64,000 nt of DNA from Baylisascaris procyonis (lineage: Eukaryota; Nematoda; Chromadorea; Rhabditida; Ascarididae): assembly GCA_037389465.1 (NCBI GenBank), contig JAZARR010000078.1, forward strand, positions 1,488,001-1,552,000, written 5' to 3'. The notes under the pieces are model-generated. The model did no database searches, was not told the DNA's origin, and saw only the letters and a program-made list of their open reading frames with translations. A program made the translations under genes and the position numbers. Within the stretch, counting starts at the first letter, position 1. Each line of letters starts with the position of its first letter. Shown in pieces: positions 1 through 13,292 of this stretch.

Positions 1-275
1 CAATAGTCACTTGAGAGGCTTATCGCACTTCCATTTAGGCCATGACTATAGGACTTTGTCCAACAAAGGTGCATTTAAACGGAAGATCGAGTATGCATGC
101 GAAAACAATAAAGTGATTAAAATAGCATGCGGGCACTATACATAGTGACTGACAGGAACAATGCCCGCAAATTTCCATTAATAGAATCGTTTATGCACAA
201 TAAAAAACGGCTGTACTGCAACTGCTGCACACGAAAACGTACGCCACAAGAGGTACCGCGGTGCACGAGGCGCAG
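1..275. other. 3' flank/UTR of GW182
   Basis: This sequence lies downstream of the GW182 stop codon (276-278, minus strand). I see no canonical AATAAA on the minus strand here, so the polyadenylation site is either outside the window or non-canonical. Confidence 0.5.
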
Positions 276-3200
276 TTAGAAGGGACGCGAGAGATCATCG
301 CTATGAAAGATGTGCTGCTGCTGTTGTTGCTGCATCATGTCGCCGGCTACAACTGCGCCCGCACCAAACGCCCACGAATCCGGCGCTGGCGCCGCTGCGG
401 CACTCCACCCACTCGCGGCTCCCATTGGCATCATCGGTGCACCCGCACCACGCATCTTCATCAGACGCTCCATTTCCGATTCTGGCATCACCTTCAGTTG
501 AACTGAAACCTCATGTTATGAAAAGTACCCTCTAAGAAGACGGCTGCATAAAGCTCATCCAAGCCAAAATTCCTGTGTATATGCTAACCGAATAAAAGCC
601 ATGAGTCCACTAGAGCCGCAAAATAGGGGTTCGAAAGTCCGACCTTCGGAATTGAAAGAAATGCGCTGAAAATTCCCGCGTCATGAAACAAAGTGCTCGC
701 TAGATTAGGAGCTTCTTGCACTGCCTGTGCGATGAAATCTCATCTCCCTAACCTTAAGGGTACACAAAATTTTGCCACCAAGGATCTCTTTCTTCGAATA
801 TAATTAGTGCATATATGACAGCCTTCATGAAAGTTGTAATTGCGACAGTTAAAACACGAATTAGCAACAAACAAAGCCGTACTGATTATAGAAAGCGAGA
901 ACAGTAATGCACAGTTTGTCAAAGCAACGCTTCAACAATGACGCTACGTTTAGTTTTTTGATTCCCTTATCTTTACAATGCGCAACATGCTTCATCCCAT
1001 CCACTGGCAATTACTCTCCAAAAGCGCTCATGGCGTAGCAAATAGAGAGAAAAAAAAATGCAAAACGCTCCCTCTAAAGGTTTTCGACTTCAAGTTAGTA
1101 GATCCGATCAGTCAAAGATTCCTTTCACAGCTTCGGTGGCGCTCTTCTCCAACGCAAATCCCAATGTCACAACTATGCTTCCGAAATAACATCAGCCTAG
1201 TAAAAAAAAAAAACTCGCATTTAATTACTCCCAATGGCGTTCATAATGACTTCTACAGTTACGTGCCCGATACAAAATACTTACTGAAAGGAACTTCAGC
1301 TTTGAGGCGTGCCAAGATTGCATCCACAGGTTCGGTAAACTTCACGCATACGAATGATGAGGCGGGTGGACAGAAGAACTGCAGGATTTGGCCAACTTTC
1401 TGGCAAACCATGTGCACCTGCTTTTCATTCTGCAAAAAGTTCACTTGTAGCAATTTTCGCAAGTACATTTGGGCCGTCTCAAATGTACGTTCCCGTAGAA
1501 ACTTAGTGAACGCCATAAAACATTTCATCCATTCGTGTTTTACTGCTATTGTACAATCCATTCCACAACAAACAACAGCACCAAAACGAGGCCTGGATGA
1601 CCCTAAAATCGGTGCAGCTCGATGTGCTGCTTTGATATTAGTAATGTTAGCCAGCTGCATATGAAAAAACTAGGGATAATTTGGAAGCTGGACCAACATG
1701 GCCAACCCTTTGAAAACAACGGCTGTTGAGTACTTGGAAACATCAAGAAGCAAGATTAGACAGGCTGAAAACAAAGACATTACAAATGACGAAATTGATG
1801 ATTCGATAACTGCGAATGCATGGAAAAAACGAAATAAACCAGCCAGCTCATCTTACACAACGCCATCAGCCAATTCCGGTGTGATGAGGCCATCATTTAT
1901 CATATTTTACTCCGAGAAACTTTCCTTCGAGGTAGATGTGAACTTAAGAAAAAAACTTACAATGCCGGCAAGTTGAATGAGAATCCAGTGCGCGCCAAAC
2001 TGGAACTGCTGCTGTGCGGGGCTTGAGATCGAACGCGTGTAACTCGCCTGCGGCATCTGTCCTCCTGGTAATCGCTGCGCAAATGGCTGGCTCACTGCCG
2101 ATGGAGGACGGGAACGTCCGTTCCACATTTCGTTACCATAGGCCGAGGCCTGAATCCCATTCCATCCCAAGTAGGCTCCCTGGAATTTAAAAGATTTTCA
2201 TCCTGCATAAACAAAAGCACTAACTTTCCTGAAACCTATATTGCACTAATGAAGGCGCGAAGCAACGTTTCTGGGGTCTGCTTTATATGTGGCCACAATA
2301 GCGACAACGACAGCACAGAGCCCGGATCTTTGAGCTCCATCATGCCCAAATCGATTTTAACACAGAAGCTGCTTTTCCCATCTACCGCCACCTTCCCGAT
2401 AACGAATTTAAGACTCTGCCAAAGGCCTAAAATAAGGAAACTCAAACAAAAATCATTTTCTTTCAGACAAACTACGCGGTGCAAAGCAGTTTCATTCCAA
2501 TGGTAAGACGACGTCGAATACAGTGACTGGCTACTTCCTTATACTGTTCCCATACGACAGCCCCGACGAAACCTAAGTTTTTGTTCGCCCATTAGGCTAC
2601 AACGATGAAGCAATAACTCCGCCAGCGTCACTGTACAACTTCATCAAAGGTCACTCCTCGTGCAAAGCAATCCAGGCAGCCCGTGACAAGACTATACTCT
2701 TTAAGTCTCAACAGGTACGTCCCTTTTTCTTCAATCTACGGTTTGGTTGACAATATCTCATAGCGCGCAACAAGATGGCAATGAACGTCGGCCAATGCGC
2801 AATTCAGGCAAACACACGAATGCTGTAACAAGAACTCATGCAACAAACTCCCCTTCCCTCCATACAATGGTCAGTTAATGTTATTGGGGCTTCCTGATCG
2901 CGTACTTTCACTTTTTACGCAATTCATTGACGAACCTTATTGATTGAGATTTCATTCAAGTAATTTTGGGCAACGTTGGCACCAAAGCTCGTCGCTGAGA
3001 GAAGTGGGTTAGGCTTACAATTGCCTGGCGTTGCATTCGGATCCTCAGCCACCTGAAAATACTTTCAATAAAAGAAGAAGAGACTAAAATCGTGTTGAAT
3101 CTTTCTAAGCTATCCAATTCTCTGAAAATGCACAGAAAAAACGGCAAGTTATTTCTAACCGCTCATAAGCCTTTTCAGATTGTTTCCATATATCAGAAGC

Positions 3201-6200
3201 AGGCACGCTGACCTTACAATACGTAATGTGAAAGCGGAAATGAGGAGAAGGGAGTGATAATGAAAGCTAAACACAAAGTAAAGGAAGGACAGACTGAAAG
3301 GTGGAGTTCTGAAAAAAGTAATGGTAGTGTTATCAATACAAACAAATCTTTAAAAGTGGAAGTAAATTCCAAGTTTCACATTTCAAAATTTTTTTCGCAG
3401 TCGTACCTCAGAAATCTTGTTGAATCCATGCTGGTCAGAACGAAGATAATTTTATGAAGAGGCGGTAAGAAGCCTGTTAGTTTAATACAATTGCGCACAC
3501 AACCTGCTTAGAAATTTCCTGCCACAAACAAAAAAACTTGCCAAAACGTCTTCTATATTGCATTAATTTCATATAACACTCGGTACTGTAACTGTGAACC
3601 GAACACCCAACACTCCCCTCCATATCCTTTTGATACCACCGACGCCCTTCTCCTACCGCACTGTGCTATGTCAACCACAAAACCTAAGGAAGGTGAGCAT
3701 TCCGATGGTATCCAAAAAGAAATACCTTGTTGGGGTCTCTCCACTCCCATTTCTTTCCTGGTACGAATTCCTGAGGGCCGTCATCGACTGGCGGTGTGGG
3801 TGTGCCGTCTGCTGAATGCGAGGTGGATGTGGGCACTTTTGTTGCCGTATTTGGCGCCTCTTCTCGCTCCGCACTCGCTGTCGCCGCGCCGTCCGCGTTC
3901 GCTTAACAAACGTTCTTTTAAAAGCACAAAGCTTTATGTTGAAAGCAATAAAGTACAATACAATCAATCCTTTTTTTTCAATACAGTAGTATTACGACCA
4001 CAGCACGCATTGCTTATACATACAACCAGAGATCACTCGCCCCACTAACAGTATTAGACCCATGGCCATGACTTAGCCGGTGGGACGAAGAGGGAGGCGA
4101 ATAGAGCATGTTCTATTTTCCTAGTCATGCAAAAACACAAATGTCATGGGTCGCTTGAACTCCAATCTGGATTAGGTGACATACCAGTTCGCTCTCCGGC
4201 GGTACTTCCTGGAGGTGACCAATCAAGAGTGCCGCTCTTCCAATCGATTTTGTCATCTAGCGACATGTGCTGCGTTCCGGCGATTAAAGCTGGCACGTTG
4301 TTGTCTGATGACGAACTCGTCATCTTAAGTAGGCATTTTCTAGCGAAGTGAACTTCCGCATAAACAGTAGACAAAGTTCTAATTTGGGTTATCAAAATGA
4401 TATTCAACGTTCCTGTTGCTTGTTTACAACCTTTGAGAGAAAACATCGAAATCATAAACGTTTGAACTCTTATGAAACAAGATGAGTGTTACTGATTTCA
4501 GAGGAGGAAGGAACTTTAATTTTCATTGCGTTCAGGATGCGGCATTTGGCTGCACATCATTTTATTCTCATATTCCTCACAGCCATGTCTTTCTGCTCCC
4601 TGCCTTCTTTGCATGCACGTATTTTATATTCTCGTCCTGACCTTATCAGCTAATGCAATCACTTAACAGTCAGATATTCTCGCACTTTTTGAAAAGCATT
4701 TTCAATTTACATAAAGCGCTGCACTTCTAAGGAGAAGCAAGGAAATATTCGTGCTCATTTAAAACATATTCTGCAGAGGATTTCTATTATAATCTCAAAA
4801 TAAGACGTGAGGCGACGATCTTTCTTCAAAACTTAACATGGTACCACTGACTACATTACCGTTATACTGTGAAGCACCAATGCACTGTGCTGCCTTAATT
4901 TCAAGTGGCGTTTACACCCACATTTTAAATTCAACTTACAACACGACACAACTGCTCAAATTGCAGCTTGCAGTGACGAAAAGACTGACCTTTTCAGAGT
5001 TTCCGTCTGCGGGATTAGCCTGCTTCCACTGATTAAGCCTGCTTTGGCCGTCGGTAGGTGCTAACGACACTGTACCGTTGACGTTTTGTGGGCGTCCTTT
5101 CATAAACGGCTCATTGATGCTGTTTCGAAGCTGCATAATCTCATTCTGCAGCCCTTGGATTTCCATGAGGAGCCGATCCGATTCCATCTAAAAATTTACT
5201 CTAATTCAGCGCATACTTCACGCCTGATTAGGCTACACGAATCTTGTGCGAACACTATAAGAGGAACTCATCGTCGCATTTGCTAGGAATGTTTGCAACT
5301 ATTTCCATGCAGAAGAAAGGAATAATTCAATTATTCTCATGAATAACTCTCGATCAGCAAACGACCTACAAGGACTTCATTCACCTCTGTAGAGGCAGCA
5401 GAGTACCCAGAACTTAGAAGTATCACCGACTCGAAGCGTGCGGCACAAACAATGCTCTACCACAAGCTGCCGAATATTAAATGGGCAAATTTTGGTGACT
5501 CGAGAGAAAACAATTCCTCATTCGATGATAAATCAAGCAACATTGCTTACAAAGATTTGCCCAAGATTACAGGGTTTACCTGGCTTCCGTATCACCCCAC
5601 AAAGTGAGCGTCATAAGAACTAGAGCAGTGTGCAACTCTCCTTGCTACCATATACTTGTTTTATGGTAATTTAAAAACTGGTGATGAGGTCATACGATTT
5701 CTTCCAAAGAATGAAGACGACTATTGAGAAGCTTCCACTGAGGCAAGCTTTCTATTCCATAGCATAAGATACATCGAAATCCATGTTCGTGAAAAATCTC
5801 AAGTTTAAAAACTTCGCATGCAAATGCTCGAAAACGCATGATGCGCTATTTCGTAACTGAATAAGGGATCATAAGGCTCCCGCCCCAAAGCGAAAGTTCT
5901 GAAAAAGAATTTCTGCTCCAAAAGACCTTTGCCCAATATTACACGACCTAGTTCTCATCACATCCGAAGTAGCGTATTTATAGTTTGCAATACAGTCAAA
6001 GGCCAAAGTATATGTGAGATTATGAGATCCACAAACGATAATAACCTTCTGAGAAGGGCTGGAGATCGTCCGAGTTACGTGGGAGTATTCCTGTTGTGCC
6101 TGCTCCAACTTGGACAGTTTTTGCAGGATCGTATTCAGCACAACAAGCGTACTCTGCGGTAGTGGTCTGCTCAAGAGCGATACGTCGATTAGACCTTTGC

Positions 6201-9200
6201 TGACTGCGATTCGCAACTAAACAAACATCTTTCAAATTATTGCGAGGATATTTCAACTTCAATAATACCCAAAAAGATCATTCTAGTTAACATGCGATAG
6301 GTTATTTTAAGTGGGTGAATGCATGTGAAAGATATAGCTGAAACTAACTTCGCAACAAATAACAAACACATGTAGATTCAGGAAAAAAACAAACAAAGAA
6401 CGCACAGAAAAAATCACTCTACTACAAAACACCGAACCCAACATATGCAAACAAAAAGAAACGAGAGCAACAGATCCGTCCGAATGAAGTGAGAAGTTAA
6501 TATATCATAGAACCATCACCGAAAAGCATTTTACCAGTCACTTTATCGTGCAATCATTGCCGCATCTATAGCTAAGCTGTTTTGTTCCAATTGGTGCAAT
6601 TATGTCATATTTCTACCAGAATATTGACGATTACTACGATCAACTTAGGCGTTAGACCATGGATGCTATTCGAGCAGTTCTGTCTAAGTAGCCAAGTATA
6701 AGTACACAAATATGAGTTGCGATTGCTTGAAATGAAATACCGGAATTGAAAAGGTTGACTGCAGCAATACGGGGTCCCCTACTTCTACCTACTTCTACCG
6801 AGTGGGTCTCAAAGAAGATCTCTGAGTAGGTCAGACGAACAAAGCGTGAACACAGCGAGTGCAGCTTCCTCACTTTATCAATGCTTTTCTTAACCGAAGC
6901 TCCTCATCAGAAAAAAATTTTCATTGCTAACAAACAAGCAAGAGAAAGTTTTCCCACATTAAAGCAGCCGTAATCTTTCGAGAAAGACCCCAACAGCATA
7001 TACAGAGGTATAGAAACCAATCCAGCATCCAGTCAGACTTGACATCGAAAAATATGATTGCTCGAATAAACAACCATAGCTTCACGATATAGGGAACGAC
7101 AAAGGTATTATGATCTCAGAAATGGGCATAACGTAATTACCAGAAATCGTGAATGCGGCAACAATACCATCGGAGACTTGAGAATGTGAACGAAACCGCT
7201 ATGCGAACTCGATGCTTTTTTATTTCAATTGGGAAGCTTTAGAGACAGTAGAATCGACAGAACCTATCTCTTAGGGTTTAATAATTTAAAACTCTGACCT
7301 CTATTCCATGGAGAAGGAACGAAGTAAACTTAGCCGAGTGGGCAAACAGCCTATTTAATGCCAAGGCTTGCTTGCATCAAAAGTCATTCTCCGAAGTACC
7401 TGTACGCAGTTAAGGTGGCATTTCCCACCCAAACCCGCTGGAACTACGTGAAAGGTTAACCAAAACCCATCCGTCCATTAAGTGCAATATGTGGACAAAT
7501 CGGCAATTAAAGGACAGGCTACTGCGCCCTTACGAATTTATTAAGGTGGGTTCATTCGTGAAAGGTTATTCATTTGCTGTCCTCAAGTGAGAATGAGGCA
7601 ACGACCACTAAATTGAATGGAAACTTTAAACTCGTCGGTGACACAAATACAGCTTTAGATGTCTGACAACATATCGAGTGCACGTTCTGTTTGAGCACAT
7701 AACATAAGTAAACATGCAGCAACGGAAATTACAGCGTTAGAATAAAAAAAGAAGAAGAAAACAGTCAACAAACAACAAACAACGATATAAAATGGCGAAA
7801 ATTTTTCACAGGATAATAACACAAGATGGATGAAAAACACAGATTGACTTAAGAATCTTTCTATTAAGCAATACCAAATGAGATAGCTCAAAACGCCCAG
7901 ATCAGAGCATGTAAATGTAAGCATGTAAATCGGATATTCATGAGGTGACCAATCAAATTCTTGCAAGGTGAATTCCATCGTTGGCCACACTCTCCCTCCT
8001 CCCTCACAATTCCACAGATAAATAACTTTACTTCATAAATAACCTTCATACAATAAATTTACTTCAATCTATCACAAACAATGAGGCAAAGCTACTGCAA
8101 ATAATTAGGGAAGAAAGAGTGTAATTAAAGCATGCAACAATCACGTGCTTCAAATTGGAGTTAATGAACGAAATGAATGAGGCAAAAGTGGTGCAATCAC
8201 ATGAGAAATGAAGCGACAGATGGGTGAAAAAGAACTCAATCAATGTAGGAAGAGGTCTGTTTAGGCGGTGTGGCTGGAGGCAAGAGTACCTGATCTGCGA
8301 TCTGCTGCGTTAGCGACGAGTAGGCGCCGCCACATTCACCAGGTCGGATGTTCTCGATCAGTGTATTCACTGCTGGATTCGCCGCACCGCCGTTCGCCGG
8401 CAGCTTCAAACGGATATTTTTATCTTTCAAGCACCCACCTTTCTCCTATATTTTTCACTCATTATATCCCCTCTTCAACGGTCGCCTCGGCATACCGCAT
8501 AAGTCAGAATAAAGCATATTCCCAGTGTAATTACACATAAATTTCAACACTTCAACCCTCCTCAACATGCGGAAGAAAAATTTTGTGACTGAATGCGAAG
8601 GTAGCGCTCATCGTTCAGCTGAAATTAGCTGTCGCAGAAATGAAAAAAAGAACTGCGCACGAACCTCAGTCCTCAACAAATTCGAAAATGAAAAATCTAT
8701 GAGAAAATTAGAGATTGCGAATTAAAGCAATCATCTGCAATTTCAACAAGTCTGATAGCAGTTTGTCGATCGATCGTTTCAAGCCCTTTCCCTTGTTTAG
8801 CATGCAGTAAACGTTCCACGCTCTGTAGCGCTTTTGCTGCAAATGTTGTGACAATGCGTGCAGTACGAAATATTCGTAAGTTTGTCACACATTCAGGCCA
8901 TGAAAATCCCGTTGATTAGGAAATGAATAAAAGAAAAATTTTCTCCCTTATGAGCTCCTCATAAATGAATGAGAATGGCCTGAATGATGACAAACAACGA
9001 TCCTCAGACTGCAGCAAAAAAGCAGACAACGTGCGACGGTTGCAAGACAATCACAGGCTTTGAGGACACAACTTAATTACTGAATAAAAATAACAACCAG
9101 ATCAGGCGGCGACTGACTGGCCTCTGTCGAACTCTCAACCTGAAAGAGCAATCTCATGCAGAAAAGCAGAAGACGACTGCTCCAAATCAAAGCAATGCTC

Positions 9201-12200
9201 GACGCCTCCCAGAGCCGGGATCAGCATAGACTACGATTGCGAAACATTACACTACATTTCAATGGCGCAGTGAAGATAGCAATGGTCTCAAGGTCAAGCG
9301 CTAGGCAACTACAGCCACCAACCATACAAGGGCACCATTCTCTGATAGCAAGAACAGTAAGGTGGGCGATATGCTAGCCAAATAAGGAAGAAAAATTTTG
9401 GTTGAGAATACCATTGTGCTGAAGGCGCCTCAACTGGAAGCTGTGGCGATATAATTTTTTTTAAATACATTTGTTTCCTTCGTACCCATCAAGCAGCTTC
9501 AAGCAAAGGCAAGCGCCAATTTACACAGCGACCGTAACAGGACTACCACCGCTTACAGCATGCCGCTCATTGATTCCTTTATTAACCACAACAATCTACT
9601 GAAGCCATCAAGCGGGAGATAGCAAAGAAACGAGCAAATCACACCATACATGGGCATCCCTTCTCATTTAAATAATTGCGTACCTGAATTGAATTTTCCG
9701 GAGGTTTGCGTAGAAAATTCAGAAAAACAAGGTGAAAGTGAAAGAAAAGAAAAACTGAGGCGAAACGCAATCGACAACCAACAGAAAGGATACTGTCCGA
9801 AACTTTAGTAAAGTAAAGAGAATTTATAAATGCTTACCACCTTCGTCGGCTCCCCCCAACCACTCGTCTGCGGAGGTGCGCCCCATCGCTCAGTGCCATC
9901 ATTAAGTGGGTGCCCTGGCGCTGGCTGAGGATCGCCCCATCCGGCAGCTGTAGCCGGCGGGGAAGCATTATTGCTAACCACTCCCGACGAGACCGGAATA
10001 TTGCTCCAATCGCCACCACTTGGCGCAGCACAGGGAACGTGAGAATAATCTTCAACATCCGCATCCTTCCAGCGTTTTATCTCAAGCTTAAACAAACGTC
10101 ATTCACGTTTCCAAACCATCCAACGAAAATGAAAACTATCCGCAGCGAAATCAAAAAGTTAAATTAATAAAATGCTAAAATTTCTTGTAACGGATAAACA
10201 ATATAATATTTCTCAAGAAACACGATCTTGCAAATCGAATTATAAATTCATCTAGTGCCAACATTATCGTTTCATAACAATTCAAAGTGCATGAAAACAT
10301 TCGCTTCGAATTCTAGCTGCTGCGTGAATTAGACAAATCTTTCACTTGCAGCACTGCGTTCGAATTGTACCTTGTTAATTGCGACCAGGTGCTAAGCGAC
10401 GAAAACGAAACAGAAGCGGAGAAAGACTTACACCCTGTTGCGAACTTGGATCGCCCCATACAGAGGTACCCGTATCTCTCTGCACCTTTTTCTGCTTCGG
10501 ATTCGGATCGTGCCACATCATATCGTTATTCATTTCAGTCGGCTGGGGTGCAACCCACGGCCCCGGTGTCTGCGGATTCGGGTCATACTGAAACACGTCA
10601 TTTGAGCTAAAACCACTTTGTTATCTTAGAAGAACTTGCAGTAAATATTAGCGGTCCAGCAACTAATGCAATATATGATAAACCGTGCAAAACGGAAAAC
10701 AAATCAGCTGATGCCACAAAAATATAAACAACTTAGAAAAACGAATGGAGAAGAGATAGAAAGCGTTTCTACCTTTCATCCTCTCAATTCCCTCCTTTTC
10801 CTTTTATAACTCTGGTGTGAACTGCCAATAATATTACACTCATATAACAAGTGAGTTGCTCAAAAAATAGCTCAAAAGCTACGCATTGTGCAACAATTCA
10901 CTGCTCTATTCTCGCCATCAAAAAACTTTCTGGTGCAGAAAAAAATGACATTTTTATCACTTAATCAAAGTTTTTCATGAAAAAAAAAAAACCTACGCGA
11001 GCCCGATTCCGGTCACAGAAAACTGCATCTGCCAGCTTCGGAAATAAGACCACCCATTGTACTCTTAAATTCCAAGCAGCTCAGCTGAAAGGCATTACTG
11101 GGCCTTTGCTTCCATTGTCGTGGCGTCATGAGTACATTTTTTAGACAATTAATCTAAAAAAGAACTCACCTGGTCGGAAGGCGCCGGCATGCTCGGCTGC
11201 GGTTGAGCCCACGAGGCAGCTGGCACACCGGTCTGCACGAGGGCTGCCGGATGTGGCTGAGCATTGTTCCAGTGTGTCGTACCCGTAGGATCGTGTCTGT
11301 GATGGGGCCAGTCGGCCGACCCGCTTGGATGCGGAGCCGTCCACGGCGCTGCCGGTGCACCAACGCTCCACCGCGATGCAGCTCCTGCCCCTCCCCAATC
11401 TCCTTTTTGATCGCCGCCGTGCATCGCAGCTCCGCTTGCACCGCTACCCGTATCCCATGGAGTTTGCTGCAAATAAAGCAATTTGCTCTCCATCATACAC
11501 CTCAGAAAATAGGTTTCTTATGCAGCCTTTGCTTGTGATGAACTTATCATGAAAGAAGGGAACTAGGCATTTGCATCACCGAGAACGACAATGACCAAGC
11601 TCTCAGTCAAAGCTGTGAGATGCGCTTTTGATAACGGATAACCTGAACAGGTGATCAAGGAATATCCCGGAGTTACTAGCAGGTTATGTGGGAATCTAGC
11701 ATCCACAACTCATACAATTCATAGTTCGGACTGAAATTTCAAAGGGTTTGCAAAAAGCCAGTATTCACACCTCTCAGAGCGATTTCCGACATTGGTTTCG
11801 GATAGAGAAAATCGTACTGCTTTGTTTAGGAAGTACTGATTGATCAAATAATCAATGAACATGCCGAGTGTGATTAATATAAAGTTTGTCGATTCACTCG
11901 CTCGGTCTTCCCCTGCTTCCTATCCTCCCCCCTCCTCACAAAAAAGCAACGAAAGTTAGTTATGAAATACTTTTCAATACCTCATCTATCCAAATCCGTC
12001 AGTACATCAAGAGAGATTATGACTCTCTTCAGTGTGCTTCTATGTGACCTAGAGGTGAGAACAACGAATAAACGATAGAAATCTATACCTGATCAACTTT
12101 GAGGCCGCCCCACGACTGCGGCTGATCATAGCGCGCGTTGGGCGCTTGTGCTCGACCACCCATTGGTGCCATGTTCTTCTTCGCTTGTTCTGCGTACGTC

Positions 12201-13292
12201 CCACTCGGTGAACTTGTAGTGCCGCCCCACTGAAACAAAAAAATGCATACTATTATCGTAGTTAGTACACTAATTGTATATTGAGATAAAAAGCAGTCAG
12301 CATGTGCAACAAAAAAATGAATTTCTGATGTGTACTTAACAATACTGTAAAAGGCAATAAAAAGACAAAAAAAGAGCCAGACGGTTACAACGACATGATG
12401 CAATAATGAGTCAAATGAACGAACGACTTAACAAATTGTGATGTTATAAATTATAGGTCACAAATAATGAATGAATATTTCGAAGAATATGACGTGCCAT
12501 GAGAAGAAAAATGGGAAGATAAGAACGAACAGCTTGCTGTGATAGAGGCCATCCGGTTGGACCTTGTGGACCAGTCGGCTGATTCGGAGGCACAGCCCAT
12601 TGGGCTGGCTGAGCAGAGGGTTGCGTGTTCCACTGTGCAGCAGGGGCCTGAACAGACTGATGTTCCACCCAAGAACGGCCACCTCGTGCATCGCCCATAC
12701 GAACGCCACTGAATGTAGGCTGACCACCGCTTCCACGACCCATAGCTGGCCATACCTGTGACTGCGCCACTCCCTGAAATATCGAGTCAATTTGCCACGG
12801 TCACAGAATATACAGCACTGTTCAAGCCATTCAGAAAGCAATACAAGCAGTCACTTACGGATCTAGGCAGCACAAACACACAAATGCATCCACGTCATCA
12901 GCTTTCCAAACCTTTCAAGCCTTTGCTACAGATATTCTTTAAAATTACAGGAGTCCTGCAATGGCTGAACACAGGAAGTTATGGAGTTACCGAATACAGG
13001 AGCTCCCGACCCCACAGCGGGATCTCACTGCTTTTCGTTGTCGTAGTGTGCAGTTAACTGCAGGCTAAACTGGCCATGTGAGAAATAATCAACGTCGGCT
13101 GCGAAAAAAACTGGATACGGACGTAAAAAAGTACACAAAGGACTCCCACCCCGATAAGCTTCCGCCTAGACGACAAAAGAGTTAAGAGCGCATTTCAATT
13201 TGGAAAGAAAGCAACTTAAATTTGGAAGGAAAGCAACTTACGTTCCAAGGGTTCATTGCCATTGTCTCAGCGCTGTCCTCGACGCCCCACAT
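276..13292 (-). CDS. GW182: GW182/TNRC6 family protein, microRNA silencing scaffold (15 exons, 894 aa)
   Basis: GW182 proteins bind Argonaute through tryptophans and recruit PABP and deadenylases to repress miRNA targets. Exons, 5' to 3': 13292-13242, 12773-12531, 12229-12089, 11466-11170, 10587-10432, 10086-9838, 8445-8290, 6216-6046, 5187-4990, 4323-4185, 3901-3726, 3052-2936, 2179-1961, 1429-1285, 502-276. They sum to 2685 nt and stay in frame throughout. Residues 1-380 are GW/WG-rich (MWG, WGG, GWGD, RWGA, GWGE). Residues 432-488 form a Leu/Gln-rich helical stretch like the family's Q-rich region. Residues 645-670 carry EFVPGKKWEW and then EDPNATPGN, a block seen in fly and human GW182. 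Residues about 761-825 form the C-terminal RRM (HWILIQLAGI, then VCQKVGQILQFF and FVCVKF), followed by a Gly/Ala/Trp tail and six Gln (QQQQQQ). The start is an ATG opening MWG at a clean first exon with a GTAAGT donor. No UBA domain was recognised. The exon 2 donor (GTTCGT, at 12531) is the least certain junction. In nematodes the related genes are ain-1 and ain-2. Confidence 0.9.
13197..13240. repeat. 22-bp tandem duplication at the GW182 exon 1 donor
   Basis: Two adjacent 22-bp units (13197-13218 and 13219-13240) differ by one base. The right-hand unit runs into the 5' splice site of GW182 exon 1 (donor bases 13241 and below, GTAAGTTGC on the minus strand). The left-hand unit carries TTAAGTTGC at the same position, so the copy is not itself a GT donor. 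Confidence 0.85.

Noticed and set aside
1430..1660. Open minus-strand frame continuous with GW182 exon 14
   Set aside because: It reads like protein, but a ttttgcag acceptor at 1430 and direct RRM continuity from exon 13 (LAGI to NEKQVHMV) place it in the intron.
978..1664. 228-codon plus-strand open frame
   Set aside because: It lies antisense over GW182 exon 14 and flanking introns, has no recognisable domain, and the minus-strand RRM exon explains the sequence better.
2995..3018. 24-nt intron within GW182 exon 12 (gtaagc...ctctcag)
   Set aside because: It has good-looking splice ends but is too short for the spliceosome, and it reads through in frame as eight codons, so I kept it as exon.
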